Below are positions 35,536 through 48,700 of a stretch of DNA of 64,000 bases, one piece after another. The stretch lies in contig CP085827.1 of NCBI GenBank assembly GCA_020809705.1, positions 5,642,001 through 5,706,000 of the forward strand, read 5' to 3'. A model generated the notes under the pieces. The model did no database searches and was not told the origin of the DNA. It worked only from the letters and a program-made list of their open reading frames with translations. Position 1 is the stretch's first letter. Each line of letters opens with the position of its first letter. Position numbers and translations under genes: made by a program. This DNA is from Calonectria ilicicola. Lineage: Eukaryota; Ascomycota; Sordariomycetes; Hypocreales; Nectriaceae.

Positions 35536-37816
35536 GGGTTCGCTATTTGCTTCATCGAATCCCGCAAAGCTTGCTCTCGCCGTCGCTTCTTCTCTGCCCA
35601 TTCTCGGCTCGCAGCCCGAGAACGTTCTGCTGCCTGTTCTCTGGCCACTCGAGCCGCCGCTTCGCGTTCTTTCCTTTCACGCTCCCTTTCCTTTGTGAAA
35701 CTCGTATTATCCCGCTCAAATATTTCTTTTCCCTTTAATTTCAGCTTTTGAAGTTCCTCGGTGGAGAGTGTGTGGCGCTTGCTGAGAGAACTTCCAGTTG
35801 AGGTAGACGTCCCCCTACTCAGATTTTCGTCTGATGCAGCGGTCGAGAGTCTCCCCCTAGGCTGGCTCTGCTTGGCGTCCATACACTCGTACTGGGATGG
35901 TCGTAGATTTCCGAGAGAGTACCGCTTGAGCTTCTTTTCCTGAAGATTTCTTTCATAATCATCCTCCTGCGTCACTTTTCCCTGGCGAGCACGACTAGTA
36001 ATAGTCTCGCGAGGCAGAGTAGTTAGCCCAGTGCTGAGACGAGCAGGTCTGGCCTTAAACTCGCGCTTCTTTTTCTCTTCTTCCTCCTGTGCTTTGAGAC
36101 GTGCCTCGCGCTCCTCTCGCTTCCTGCGAGAGATGGCTTCTCCAGGGAGTTCAAAATTAGGTTTTGTCAATGGCTTGTTAGACTTGGCCCTTGGCGGAGG
36201 AACATATGCTTGCTTAGCATCAGCCTGCTGAGCCAAACGCGCCTCGCGCTGTTCCTTTAATCGCCGGGAGACAGCTTCGCCTGGTAATTCAAAGTTTGGA
36301 ACTGTCGCTGGCTTTGTAGACTTGACAGGGGGCTTCGGGGTTACTGGCTTGGAGTTGGCAAGGTGGCCGCGCGAAAGCTGAGATCGCAGTTTAGGTGCTT
36401 CCTGAGGTTCTTCTTTCTTGTTGCGAAATACAAGTGAGGTAGACCTTCTAATCGGCGCCCGAGCCTTTTCAGAGGGCTTGATGCGAACGGTTGAGGAGAG
36501 ACCACTCATTGATGCTCGCTTAGAAACAGTTGTTGTCGTTTCTTCTGGCGGTAGTTCGAGACGAGGCAAAGCCGGCGCTACTTCTTCCTGGGGGGAAGTG
36601 ATCCGCCCAGGCCGGGCAACAGCATGAACAGCCTCGAGTTCTTCTTCCAGTTTGTCGATTTCCTCCAAAGAATCCTCGATGCGAGGAACAGAAAAGGAAC
36701 CAGCTCTTGAAGACCCTCCAGCATAGCTACTGCTTCGATCACTCACGAAAGTGAGGGATGGTGAGACGGCCTGATGCTCAATTTCCTCGGCAGCATCAAT
36801 CTCAACTTCAGGCACCTTGGATGGGGTGACTGGGTGACTCTCGTGAGGGTCCTCGTAAGGAGGGGGCTGAGTGAAGGCCATATCGACCTGATCGCCTAGA
36901 TTATGTGACATATCAAGAAATGGCAGCGAATACACATTTCCCTGAAGGGGGGTAGCTACAAGTGTGTAGGTGTTAGCTTGAGGGCACGTTGCGTTAGCTT
37001 TCTGAGAGGCGGCTCGTTGCTTGCGCGACAGCAAGTTGCAGCCAAAGGTCATGGTTTCTGTAGTATGACAAGTATTGTCCTTTCCTGAAGAGCAATGGCC
37101 TTTGGTGGAACTAGCCGGCACTGGGCACGATAGCAGCCATTCGAACTGACCTGCTAAATGTTTCTCGATTTGATGTTGTATCGGATGCTCGGGTATCGCG
37201 GCCAAGAGTGGGTGGACCTCGTGAAAATCGGCTACATAGCGACAAAGAGTTAACCCATGGTCATGGAAATTGAGGTGAGGCGAGCTGTGTCGTGAGGGGC
37301 GCATGTTGGTGGAATGGGGTCTGGAGAACCGTGCGGGAGGGCAGCATGTTGGAACGAACCTTGGGATGATGGCTGTTTAATATCCTGAGGAGCTATAGCT
37401 GTCAGTGATGCGCTAGGGTCTGCAGTAGAGGCAGAGTTAGAGTCTATCGCAACAGGTGCAACAAAAGACTCCTCCTGCACAGCATCCAAAGGCTCAAAGA
37501 CACAAGGATCGATTGGGGCGCGACGTCGCAGACCCCTCAAAGAATGTTTGGCGCCGACTGGCTTGAGTTCGGAACTGTCGCAGTTGGGTTTGAGTATCTC
37601 CTGGTCGTGGATCGGGGGCTTGCGATTCGCAATTGAGTTCTGAACTTGGCCAATGGACAATTCGTTGAGCTTGCCTCTCGGAGCCGGGGCGGGAATGGCG
37701 ATCAAAGCATCAGGGCTCACGGCCAGGTTATTAGTAGGAGGAGCAATAACATGATGGCCGATCGAAGAAATGGAAGAAGTGGTATGGGTATCGATGGGAC
37801 GGTGGACTCGAGCCAT
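35526..37816 (-). CDS. Low-complexity protein with repeated FELPGEA motifs
   Basis: Three exons on the minus strand (37816-37360, 37231-37151, 37057-35526) encode 689 aa; phases agree at both junctions, with GTTCGT and GTCAGT donors. The middle exon is just 81 nt. The protein has no catalytic domain. About two thirds in, a motif appears twice: VPNFELPGEAVSRRLKEQRE and KPNFELPGEAISRRKREERE, each followed by a basic helix. The C-terminal third is highly charged (KERERERKEREAAARVAREQ) and probably helical. Short FELPGE motifs followed by charged helices recall TPX2-type microtubule-associated repeats, but I would not call it on that alone. Conserved fungal protein of unknown function is the safe description. 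Initial ATG was chosen because it begins the first exon with continuous coding and intact splicing. Confidence 0.7.
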
Positions 37817-39757
37817 GGCCACGGCTTCTCACCCCTAGCTAGCTCGTCGAAATGGAGCCTCGAACCCCGACGTGCGTAGGGACCATGCAACTAAACCCTG
37901 CCAACGTGGGAGACTGGGGGGAGGGCCGCAGATTCGAGCGCCACCGGACGGAAAATGGGGCAAAGGAAATCGACGATAGCACAGTGTGCAATTTCGCAGA
38001 GCGACAGGGGTGTGATGAGGCCTGCTTGTACGAGAGTTTCTCCTTGGTGAGCCAAAGTTGTGCTGTGGTGTTTGTGCTTGTTCTTGGAGGTGGCCCTGGT
38101 CTTGATGAGCAAAATGATGAAAAGCTGTGGCCGGGGGCCGGGTTCCAATGCTCGATAAGCTGTTGCTGAAGCTTTCTGGATGCAGGGTTGGGTTAGAGCA
38201 ATGATTCCAAAAATCGGGGGTGTAGCGTAGCGATGGTACGATGCAAGAAGAGAAATGACAAGACGACCAAGTGTCCGAAGAAATGGGAAGAGGAGAGGGC
38301 AAGATGTGAGCTGTTCAGCCGTGCAAAGTCAACAAGCGGCCACAGGGCAACTCAAAAAGTAAATAGTGAATCATTGCTGCTCACTCATTGGCACTTTCCC
38401 CTCATTGTGCACATCCACGGATTGGTGGCTGCAGCCATGTACCAGCTGTACCAGCTGTACCACCACCTTCGGGCATCAACAGCCATTGCCCCGTCTCCTG
38501 GGTCATTTCTCAGTCTAGAAGACGCTATTGCCGTCCTTCCTCAAAGTGGCTACCGCGTCCTGTCGGTCACATTTGCCGCCCGTGGTAAAGTTGGAAGGCG
38601 GGTTAACACAATTGTCGACCTGGTGTCCCTCGTCGAACGTAAATCCACACACTTCCTAATCCGGAGACGGCCAGCTCCACCGCGTGTTGTCGCGTCTCTG
38701 GGCATCAACACGATTGGCCGAGCGCTAGCTTGGCTGCACCAGGGAGGGGCCTCATTAGCCCGCTGTAAGAATGGACAGTAAACTCTTAATTAAATCCGCG
38801 CGAACACCAGCCCCACTTGAGACCTCAGCGCCTCGTGTTAGGGCTATGAGAATTGCTTTTGTCCATACATTCTGTCCGCGCCGTGGGGAGATCAAAATGA
38901 GTCGAATTACAAGTCTATCGAGTAATTACGGAATGTGTCTTTCAAGCCGTCTAGAACATCGACTAGTCTAGTAAAGTTCCCAAGGGTCCACGGCTCCTTC
39001 TGCATCTGCTCCGCCCGCGTCGTCATCATCCACCCGCCGTGACCAAGGTATTGTCAGCCGCCGCTGATGATGTTGACATTGGGGTCAGGACTTCCATCAA
39101 GAGTCTGCCGTCGCCAAGGACATAGGCTTACGGCACAGTAAACCCACCAACCCATATCCTCAACATTCCTGCGAGCGAATCCCTCAGGTTTCAACATGTA
39201 ACATATTCAAAACCTCTTCCACCAGCTACCGTAGCATGCTCGTCTCAATCACGACAATACGAGGGCTCATTCAGACTTGAATAACGAAGCACGTGATGCA
39301 TTCTAAGTTTGCGCCCAAGACCTAAGACGCGCTACGTATTTGCAATTCGCAGCAAGCGAATACAGCAACGAGTCATGTGCCACCAACAAGGTTGTCGATG
39401 AGGCCAGGCAAGGGCTTTCATCTCTTGTTCGCACGCACTGTGTCCGCGAAGCCCTAATGGTCATTAGTAGAATCGTATGCCTGCGATTGTCGCAGATGGT
39501 CCTTTGATCGACCGTTGATCGTGTCTCTGAAACTGTCATGTCCATCATAGTACATGGGGATTTGTGACTCAGTTTAGGATGAAACGAACATTTGCTGGCG
39601 TGCACTTGATGCAGGCATCAGGCACGAGCCGTGAGGGGGACCTGTCTCTGGAGAGTTCCTCGAGGTCCCTGAGCAGGGTCCACAATCAAACCCCTATGAC
39701 GATGTCCAGAGTGTTATCGCCTCAGGAAGAAGGGCATTTTGATTCCAGGCCCTTCTT
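37817..39757. other. Intergenic; no gene supported
   Basis: The left part is the promoter of the FELPGEA gene. The frame 38233-38781 (plus, 182 codons) has no motif, and the frame 37835-38302 (minus) lies over the presumed promoter. A short repeat TACCAGCTG occurs in tandem near 38440-38460. The right end near 39757 is the 3' flank of DAD2. Confidence 0.45.
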
Positions 39758-40313
39758 CTAGCCCATTCGAGTATCGCCGTCTTCTTCCTCAAGTGCGGCC
39801 TCTGCGGCTTCGGCCTGAGCTTGTAAAGCAGGTGCATGTTCCGTTGGGATGCGAACCAGTGTCTGGGGAAGAGGGCCGCCGTCATCAGGGTGTGAGTCGG
39901 TCGAGTTATTGGTACCGGACTTCGCAAGCTTGGCTGTTGATTACAAATTAGAAAAATCAACATGAGTACTGGGCAATGAAGATGCATACATGAAGCCATA
40001 TTGATGGCACGCAACACGCTGTGCCAATTTCCCATCACAACCGCAATTGCTGCAGAATGTTAATTCCCACACAGCCAGTACATCAAGAAAGAATCCCACC
40101 TTCAGTACCGTCGGAGAGAGTAGAGAGCTTCTTCTCTAAAGCCTCCATCTGTGCAGCCACCGCAGCACTCAGATCCCGCAGCTCCTTCAAACTCTCCAAT
40201 TCCGCCTTTTTTTCTTCAATGCGCGCGAGAAGCGCAGGCGATTGTCCCGCAGATGAAGCAGATGCGCTGGGCGCGCGCATGTGCGACGATAGCGATCTGG
40301 TCGGATACGACAT
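39758..40313 (-). CDS. DAD2: DASH/DAM1 complex subunit Dad2
   Basis: Three exons on the minus strand (40313-40100, 40049-39990, 39933-39758) encode 149 aa. The Dad2 core is clear: LLARIEEKKAELESLKELRD, then AAQMEALEKKLSTLSDG, then after the first intron AVVMGNWHSVLRAINMAS. The 60-nt middle exon holds the conserved NWHSVLRAI segment. The C-terminal tail (about 60 residues, Ala/Glu-rich, ending DTRMG) is longer than in yeast and seen in filamentous fungi. Dad2 is part of the ten-subunit ring that couples kinetochores to spindle microtubules. Both introns are short with good phase. The frame is open upstream of the chosen ATG (first upstream start-like codon is TTG at 40397), so the start is the first ATG before the coiled coil. 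Confidence 0.9.
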
Positions 40314-42142
40314 TTCCGGTCGGCTGTATCTCGATTCGTTCTCGTATCGTTCTTTTCGCAGCAACTCTCGGTTTGTTGTGTCGTAATGTTTGAGCAACCG
40401 CGTTTCTGGTGGTGGGGTTGGACGTGGTCGAGCTTGCTGTGGGCAACAACACAGGTGGGGTCAACCGAGCAACGGCACCAATCAGAACGCATGGTCCATC
40501 TTGTAATCCTGCCGAACTTGCTATCTAAACAAGGCTTTGAACACACAGACTTCTTATATTAATTGATGAAATGAATTTCATCCCGATTAAATTTTACATT
40601 TAAAAAAAAAGGGTGTTAGATCATACCCTTGCTTTGCTTAACAGACTATTTTCCGGATGACCTCCGTCTTATTATACCTGAATAACAGTGATGTAATGAT
40701 AAAGGCAAGAGAACGAACCTCGGGTTCTAGTTCTGACAGGCTTTCCATAGCAAGCAGCACACTTTTTTTTTGTGGCAACAGATTTTCAAATATATAAAAT
40801 TTCGTTGATATCTGCAATTGGCTCCAGTGAGCTTATTCTTGACCACTACGCTCACTCTAGGTTAACCCGCCGCCCCGCATGATCTTCACGCCGACAGGAC
40901 CGTGGCACCTAGAGCTGCAAGGTCATGAGATGTAGATACTCCTAAGTGGCCCGGAAACGCCATATATCGCAATATTCAATGTCGTCGTCCTTGAAAAAAC
41001 TAAGAACCACTATCGACAGTTCACTTCGGGTCCGGTGAGCCATTTCGAAGAGCCGTTAGAGAATTATCTATCTCAGAAGTTACGACACACCAATTAGGGA
41101 CTAGTTCGCTGATGATATTCTCTTGGGGAACATATAAGCAATTTGGAAACTGCTCTCAAGTTCATCCAAACGGTCAAAGAAGAGAGATTCCGTGGGTTTT
41201 AAACCGTTCCGAGATAATCGAGGCCCAATTTGAAACCCAAATACCACTAGCGTTCCGCTTTGACACTTTCATCGCAGGATTTTAAGAGGAGAATCCAACA
41301 ATTTGATTTATGAACATCAATTACATTATTAGACGAACGGGTGGGTCAGAGAGAAGAGAACGCAGAGTCCGTCTCCCTGTTGGTTGGTCGTTAGTTGGGA
41401 GGTGTGTGTTGTAATGCATTAGCTAAAGAAGCCGCTTTTCCATTCATGCTGTGGCATGTGGTAGGTACATGACGCACCATCCGAATTTCTAGCCCACTCT
41501 GGGAAGGAAAGGTCATAATGAAAGGAATAAGGGGGATAAATAAATACAACCACCCCCCCAAGTTTAACTGGGTTCTTATTGGGCTCCTTGATTGATCAGG
41601 TTGGGCTCGGTCTTGCATCTTGCAAACAATAGACAATATCCATAAAATTTCCATGCAGTGGCAACCTAACAAACACGTGCCAGCGCTGAAGTTCCAGTTA
41701 TGTTTTGCAGAGATGATGAATCATATTGGGGCTCTCTATCGTCAACTAAGGGCACCATAATTCTGGCAAATTCTCCCATACAATACCACCAGCACTGGCA
41801 CTTATACTGATATCAACAAGCACATTGCGATCCAATGTCGCAGTCGATAAAATAATATGAGCGCTGGGACTTGTTTTTTTTTTTTTTCACGCTCACGGGC
41901 CCTGGTGGTTTGGGTCCTCCTAAATTTTAGTTGCATGAGCAAAGTGGCAACCCGGCAACCAAGGGATTATCTGCGCTAGTCCGAAAGCAGACGTTAGGTA
42001 AATAATCATTCCCACTTGCAAAGCGACGCCGCCCTCAAAAACACCACTCACCAAGTTCCAACCTGCACACACTTGGAATTCTGCCCACTGCTCCACAGCC
42101 AGACTGCTCGATCAACTTGTCCTTTCTCCCACATTATGAGCT
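40314..42142. other. Divergent intergenic region between DAD2 and the shugoshin gene
   Basis: DAD2 and shugoshin are transcribed away from each other across about 1.8 kb, which must contain both promoters. AT-rich stretches lie at 40550-40620 and 40740-40800; a 14-T run is at 41874-41887. No gene found. Confidence 0.5.
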
Positions 42143-44201
42143 ATGGCTAGACTGAACGAACCCCCCGTGTCTACGGACAGCATCGAAACGCGTATGCCTT
42201 CACATTCTCCTGCCCCCAGCCTCTTGATTTCAGTCAACAAGCTAACCACAGTCATAATCCAGTTCGAAGGAAGCTTCTACGACAGAACCGCGACCTCGCC
42301 AAGTCGAACAACGTGCGAGCACTTCGCATCCGGGAACTTGAGAATGACTGTGCCTGCATGCTCTCCGAGAACCTCGAGCTTCGCGGTCGCATCCTTGAGC
42401 TGGAAAAGGAGCTCGAGGATAACGAGGCGCGCCGCATTGCTGACCATGCGTTGGCAATCAAAGAAAAGCTCGAGTCCCAATTGACGGAATGGGGAACTCT
42501 CCTCGCCGGCTTGGGTCTCGAGCCGCCTATGAAGCGGCATTCCCCTCGAGTTAGAAGGTCAACAATGAGACCCCGATTAAGCTTCAGCTCTGCTCGCCCA
42601 AGTCCGTCGCAAAGACGGTTGCGAGATATTGCCCGAGACATCGAAGAACTCGGCCACATCTCAGAGCAAAAGTCATACCCAAGAATGTCAATGAAGTGAG
42701 TCTAGGTGGTCATTGAACACCTAACACTTGATACTAACCACCTCATAGCCCCGAACAAATTTTAGCACTTCGATCCGAGGCCGACTCCATCGAATCCCCC
42801 GAACTTGGACCCCCTCCTATGTCACAATTTATTGACGAGGATCCCGTCAAGGTCGATTCCCCCAGCCGGCTTCAATCCTCGCCAACCCAGGAAACCCCCA
42901 AAATGAAGATGGAGCCGCCAGTGGCCCTCGAGTCCCCTCAGAGTGCCAAATTCCTCCCAAGGTCCCCTTCGCCCGAAAAGAGAAGGAGTCTACCTGCCGA
43001 ACCGGAAGAGGAACCAACATCACCGACCCCACCACAACAAACCCCCGTGCCAGTGCCTCAACCTGCAAAGGCTGGGTCCAAACGAAAGCTTGCCGCTAGA
43101 GACGACATGACGACCTCTAACCCCCAGCAAACCACCGAAAACGTGGCTCCTCGAGTCATCGCAGAGAAGCAATCTATCCGTGAAAAGGTCGGAAACAAGA
43201 CGCTCAAGGAACTTGCAAACTCAAGAAAGGAGGCCCGTGAAAAGAGCGCCACTGCAGCATCCAGGAAGCCTCTTGCAGCAAAGAGCACTAACGACGATGT
43301 CGCCTCGCCCAAAAAGATGTCCAAGCAAGTGATTACCGATGAGGTTGCAGCCGCGAAGGCCGATCTTGTTAAATCAAAATCCAAGGCGAAAACCCCGACA
43401 CCCATCGACTTTGAGGCAATAATCGACGCGGAGCCCCCAGCGCCCAAAGTTGTGGATTTGCCAGCTGAATTGGCAAATCCCGTTGCTGAGCTTGCAATCC
43501 TCTCCCCAAGTTCACCAGAGACGGCTAGTGCAAAGGAAAGCTCCCGCGGTGGCACGCCGCCACCCGTTGATTTTAACGGAAGCCGAGAAGCACCAAGACC
43601 AAGCCGGCGTAACAGGGCGGCTGTCAGCTACGCCGAACCCAACCTTAGGGACAAGATGCGAAGACCAACTAAGGAGCTACTGGATGCCGTGTCGGGTGAG
43701 GGTAAATATGTGCGGCGATCAAGCCAGGCCGAGCCAGTCGCTCTTGACTCTGATATGGTGAAAAAGGAGAACGCTCTTCCAACATCATGGAAAAAGCTGC
43801 CTCCCGCTCCTATGCAGCTCGACGCGCCCGACAACGTCCCCACCAGCCCCTTGGCTAAAAAGGGATCAGCCTTCTCAAATGCTCCCCAGCTTGTCCCTAT
43901 GGGAAAGGGCAGACGCACGTCAATGCTTATCAATGAGACCTTTGCAGACAGTGACGATGACAGAATAATGGGTGGGAAGGCGAACGAACCAGGCAACCCT
44001 GATTCTTCAAATATGAGCGAGGTTGATATCTATGAGTTTACTACCTCTTCACCCCAACCTGAGAAGGAGACAGCCCCGGAACCGAAGAAGAAGGTTGGTG
44101 GGCGGAGGCCCCCCAGGAGAGTTTCTTCTGCGGTGACAGGGGATGAGGGCCTCGCGGCCAAGGAGCGCGCTGCATCCAGGAGACGGAGTATGATGCTATA
44201 A
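42143..44201 (+). CDS. SGO1: Shugoshin (centromeric cohesin protector)
   Basis: Three exons (42143-42191, 42263-42695, 42749-44201) encode 644 aa. The first exon is only 49 nt; the 71-nt intron has branch site GCTAACC and ends at CAG before TTCGAAGG, giving RRKLLRQNRDLAKSNNVRAL in phase. Residues about 17-70 form the N-terminal coiled coil (RIRELENDCACMLSENLELR) that in the family binds PP2A-B'. The middle is a long Ser/Pro/Lys-rich unstructured region. The basic C-terminal SGO motif lies at about 444-472 (RPSRRNRAAVSYAEPN, LRDKMRRPTKEL), which binds phosphorylated H2A at centromeres. Shugoshin recruits PP2A to keep cohesin from cleavage and helps sense tension. Length is in the fungal range. 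Orthologue naming as SGO1 versus SGO2 is not resolved by sequence. Confidence 0.88.
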
Positions 44202-44604
44202 TGACCACTCACGTATAGGCGAAAGCGGGATTTGCATAGAGCACTGGGCGTTTATTTTTGGGAGTCTGGTTGTTGCCTTCTCAACACGGATAATACTTTG
44301 ATGGCCATTATTCAGACTGGTTCATGCTCAAGATACCAAAGCGATTGGGAGTTGTTTCATTTTTGTATTTACACCTACGTACTGCTGTTACTCTGCCAGA
44401 CACACGCACACTACCCAATTGGAAATGTTGGCGTCGTGGCTGCCAATGATGATTTCTTGGAAAAAACAAGTGCGCCTCCCTCTCTAGGAGAAACCTGAAT
44501 GTGATTCCTCAAGGTTCATGTGGGTATAGATTTCATGATTGCTTTGCTCCATGTCCTTGTGGTGCAGAAAGAAAAATCCACTGCTATGCGTCTTTATATT
44601 ATGA
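44202..44604. other. Convergent 3' spacer between shugoshin and VPS29
   Basis: About 400 bp between two converging stop codons. It should hold both 3' UTRs. No other feature. Confidence 0.55.
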
Positions 44605-45338
44605 TTAGCCGCCCGTTGGCTCAACTGGTTTTGTGTATGTGACCTTCTCGACCGCCACTGTCTCGTTGCCCTTGTCGTCCTTTCTCAATTGGTAAACATA
44701 GAGGGTTAGTGAAATGCCTTGGACCTAAACAAGCTGTCAGCACCAGCGCGTCACATTGTACGATTGCGCCACGGGTTCGCGTACATCCATCAAGCAGAAG
44801 CTTGGTGTTGGCTCTTCGCCATCCTTGCTCCATTCCGTCGCATACGCGCCTGTAGCAGTTCCGGGGTTGACAAAGAACTTGTCCATGTATTCGAAGGCGT
44901 CGAAGCGGTGCGTACCACCCCAGCACAAGACATCAACATCGAGCTTGTTCGCCTCGGCGAGGAGAAGGTCTGGTTCGTTGGAAACCAGTGTGAAGCCCTC
45001 AAGGAAACCGATGCGGAGGCTACCATGGGTGACAACCTGGGTCAGCGGGAGGGAAGTTGCCTCGACATCATATCGACCCTTGACAATCTTCAAGTCGGGC
45101 GCAATCGATCGCAGGTACTCGTATGTGTGCTTATCGGTGAGGTTCCCGAGACATAGCGTCTGGCCGATCTTGCCGGGAGCAAGCAGCTTCTTGAACTGGA
45201 GGTGAGGCCATGTTAGCTACCCTGAAGGGGATGCGACAACACAATCAGAGAGGGTGATGACGCTCGTACCTTGGCGGGAATATCAAGCGCCCGGTCGGGG
45301 ATGTGCAGGTCCCCAATGACAAGAATTAAAAAAGCCAT
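44605..45338 (-). CDS. VPS29: Retromer subunit Vps29
   Basis: Three exons on the minus strand (45338-45270, 45195-44785, 44724-44605) encode 199 aa. The metallophosphoesterase-like fold of Vps29 is evident: VIGDLHIPDRA near the start, LCLGNLTDKHTYEYLR, VKGRYD, VTHGSLRIGFLEG, and GGTHRFDAFEY, followed by FFVNPGTATGA. Vps29 binds Vps35 and is part of the retromer core that recycles cargo from endosomes to the Golgi. The last intron (60 nt, 44784-44725) is inferred because the family needs SFCLMD joined to VQGISLTLYVYQLRKD; without it a stop follows TRWC. Start chosen at MAFLILVIGD, as in other fungal orthologues. The gene shares a 367-bp divergent promoter region with RRP12. Confidence 0.92.
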
Positions 45339-45705
45339 GGTGTTCTCTCGGGCGCCGGGAGAGGAACGAGGCTCTGGTATATGTCGCGACGATACAATCC
45401 AGAAGGTGAGCCTGCCAACCCCCTCGAGCTCCACGAGGCTGGAGGGGCAGACAGGCAGGTACGTACCGCACTCCCATTCGGATACAGCGGTACCCATGTA
45501 GCGAGGCAGCGAAGGATGTGGCGCAGCAAACACCCCAGCCACAGGCCCTAGCGCACAGGCACAAATCGAACCGTCTATCTTATCGGGCTGGCGGGGTGCG
45601 ATAAGCAATTTTCAGTGCAAAAAATTTGGGATTTTGCACAACGCCGGGGCTGGTCTGCTTCACCGAACAATCCCAGGTGGTTTTGCGATCGAATAGCTCG
45701 ACAAG
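45339..45705. promoter_or_regulatory. Short divergent promoter between VPS29 and RRP12
   Basis: Start codons of two housekeeping genes face away from each other across 367 bp, so the interval must carry both promoters and leaders. I see no clear TATA box. Confidence 0.55.
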
Positions 45706-48700
45706 ATGGCGACCCCTTCTCTGGCTGAAAAGCTGGACAAGATCAAGTCCCCTGGTCTGCAAAGTCAACAAAAGGTATGTTGCAATTTTTCTTCTCCCGG
45801 CTTTTCCAGGTGACACAATGGCATGGACTAATATGGGAGAAAAAAATATTAGACCGTCGTCGTTCTTCAAGCCGTCGAGTCGACTTTGAAGGATCAAAAC
45901 ACGGCTCCGACGCCCACAGGATATTTTGCCGCCCTGCTCGCTCTTCTCCAGCAGGCCGTCTCCAATGACACCGTGAACCCAGAATTGGCGACCCCGGTCG
46001 TCTACCTTCTCGATACCATCACACCTTACGCCCCGCAGCCACTCCTCCGCGCCAAGTTCACCCAGATCCTCACCCTTCTTGCCCCCGTGCTATTGATGCA
46101 AGATGCGGAGCCTATCCTTCTGCGATCCTCGATTGGATGTCTGGAGTCTCTTCTCCTTGCGCAGGATTCTGCCTCCTGGGAGCTTTCCGTTACTCAGATT
46201 GGACCCCGTCGCGCGGTTGCTGGACTGCTAAATATGGCTCTGGACCAACGACCCAAGGTGCGAAAGAGGTCGCAGGATGCGCTGAAGAAGGTTCTGCGAA
46301 ACCCTCCCCCTAGCCCCTCGCTGGACCATCCCGCCGCCGACATGTGCGCCCAGACGGCAATGAAGAATCTGGAGGATTTGACCACCAAGATTGCGCAGCT
46401 GCGCAAGGGAAAGAAGTCCACCGATACCAGCCACGAACCCGCAATGATCCACGCTCTCCAGTTGGTCAAGACCGTTGCTTCAGCAAGCGGCGGCTGGCCC
46501 AGCAAGAAGATTGAGTCCTTGTGCGAATTGCTGCTCGGAATTGCCAAGACCGGAAACGAGTACATGACCATGGCTTCGTTTGAGATTTTCGAGATGATCT
46601 TCGAGGGTATGACCGACGAGTTATCATCCGCTAAGCTACCTCGATTGATGGAAATTATCTCGGAACTGCGACCAGCTGCGAACGACACACAGCTCGTGCC
46701 CCCGTGGCTGGCAATTCTTTCGCGAGGATACGATGTTTCCGCTCAAGTTGAACCCGATGAGACATTCCAGAACCTCCCCAACTTGTTCGAGATGGTCGCC
46801 CAGTTCCTTGAATCCCCATCCGAGAACATTCGAATTTCTGCATCCGAGTGTCTGGTTTCTTTCATGGTCAACTGTATTCCCCGACAAGTCATTCTTGAGC
46901 CCTCGATTTACGACGAAAAAATTCTGGAAAAAATTGCCAAGATCGCCGAATCGTTGTTGACCGTTCAGTTCCAAGCCGCCTGGCTGCAAACCTTCAATGT
47001 TTTGGGTGCCATTTTCGACTCTCTTCGTTGGAGGTCGTTCCCTATCATGTTGAACGTCACCAAGACCATTGGCGAAATCCGAGAAAACGGTTCTTTCCGC
47101 AACAAGAAGGACGCAGATGATGTTATTGGAAAGGCCATCCGGGCAATGGGCCCCGAGGCCGTTCTCTCAGTTCTTCCTCTCAACCTCGCGAGGCCCGCCA
47201 AGGGCCAACCTGGTCGAGCTTGGATGTTCCCCATTCTACGAGACTACACCAGTAACACAAACCTAGCTCATTTCAAGACCGAAATGATTCCACTGAGCGA
47301 ACTCATGTTCCAGAAGGTGCTGGATCATGGCGAGGCCGAGAAGACTATGGAGCTGAAGATTTACGAGACTGTTGTGCAGCAAATTTGGTCGATTCTCCCA
47401 GGTTACTCCGACCTGCCATTGGATTTGACAGAGGCTTTTGACCAAGGCTTTGCGGAAATCCTGGCCAACCTCCTCTACAAGCAAGTCGACCTTCGATTGG
47501 ATATTTGCAGAGCGCTCAAGATCCTTATCGAATCCAACAAGGCCATCTCGGAAATTGAAGATGAAGAAGAGGACCTGATTCTGCAGAGCAGAGTGACCCG
47601 TGCTACCGCAAAGAAGAATCTCGAGTATCTCTCGCAGTTTGCTGGTAACATGCTTGCTGTTCTTTTCAATGTTTACACTCAGACTCTCCCTCAAACCCGA
47701 GGTCCCATCCTTCAGACTATCAACGTTTTCTTGAGCATCACCCCTAACCAAGAGCTTATGGAAACCTTCGATCGCGTGAGCAAGATGCTCGCTTCCGAAT
47801 TGGAGCAGGGGCCTAAGGCCGACGAAAAGGAGAAGAGCCAAAAGTCCAAGGACCACATGCCATCAAAAGCCCAGACACTGATGGATCTAGTTATTACTAT
47901 GTCTGTGTATCTTCCGCGAGAAAGCTTTGCTGCTCTCTTCGAGATTGCCGCAGTCATCATTTATAAGCAGGAGGAGCCTCAATTGCAAAAGAAGGCATAC
48001 AAGCTTATTCCTCGTCTGGCTGACTCGGAAATTGGCAAGGCTGCGCTTAAGGAGAGAACCGCAGAGTTACAAGACCTCATCTTCTCCAGCACTGAGAAGG
48101 TATCAGCTCCCGCTCGACGAGAGCGCCTCGCCGCCATCACCGCACTTCTGCCCTTCATTCCTGATAATTCACTTCACTTTATCCCCGCTGTGCTCAGCGA
48201 GGTTGTTATCTGCTGCAAGGAGAATAACGAGAGAGCCCGAGAGACCGCCTACGACCTCCTAGTACGCATGGGACAACGCATGGTGGACGCCAATGGTGCT
48301 CCCATTGACAACACCAAGGTTCCTCACATGCCTAAGGATGCCCCCGCTGGTACCGCTAACATTGAAGAATTCTTCACTATGGTTAGTGCTGGTTTGGCCG
48401 GAAGCACCCCTCACATGATTTCTGCATCCATCACAGCTATTAGCAGATTATTGTATGAGTTCCGAGAGTCCCTCAGCGAGCAGACACTTTCCGACCTTGT
48501 CCAGACGATGGATCTCTTCCTTACATCCAACAACCGAGAGATTGTCAAGAGCTGCCTGGGCTTCGTCAAGGTTTGCGTAATCAGCCTTCCTGTCGAGCTG
48601 ATGCTGCCTCGCCTATCCACTCTTGTGCCCAACCTCATAGTGTGGAGCCACGAACACAAGGGCCACTTTAAAGCCAAGGTCAAGCACATCATTGAGCGCA

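Noticed and set aside
38233..38781. 182-codon plus-strand frame as a gene
   Set aside because: No motif, poor start context, biased to Arg/Ser as expected from random GC-rich DNA; it lies in a presumed promoter/spacer.
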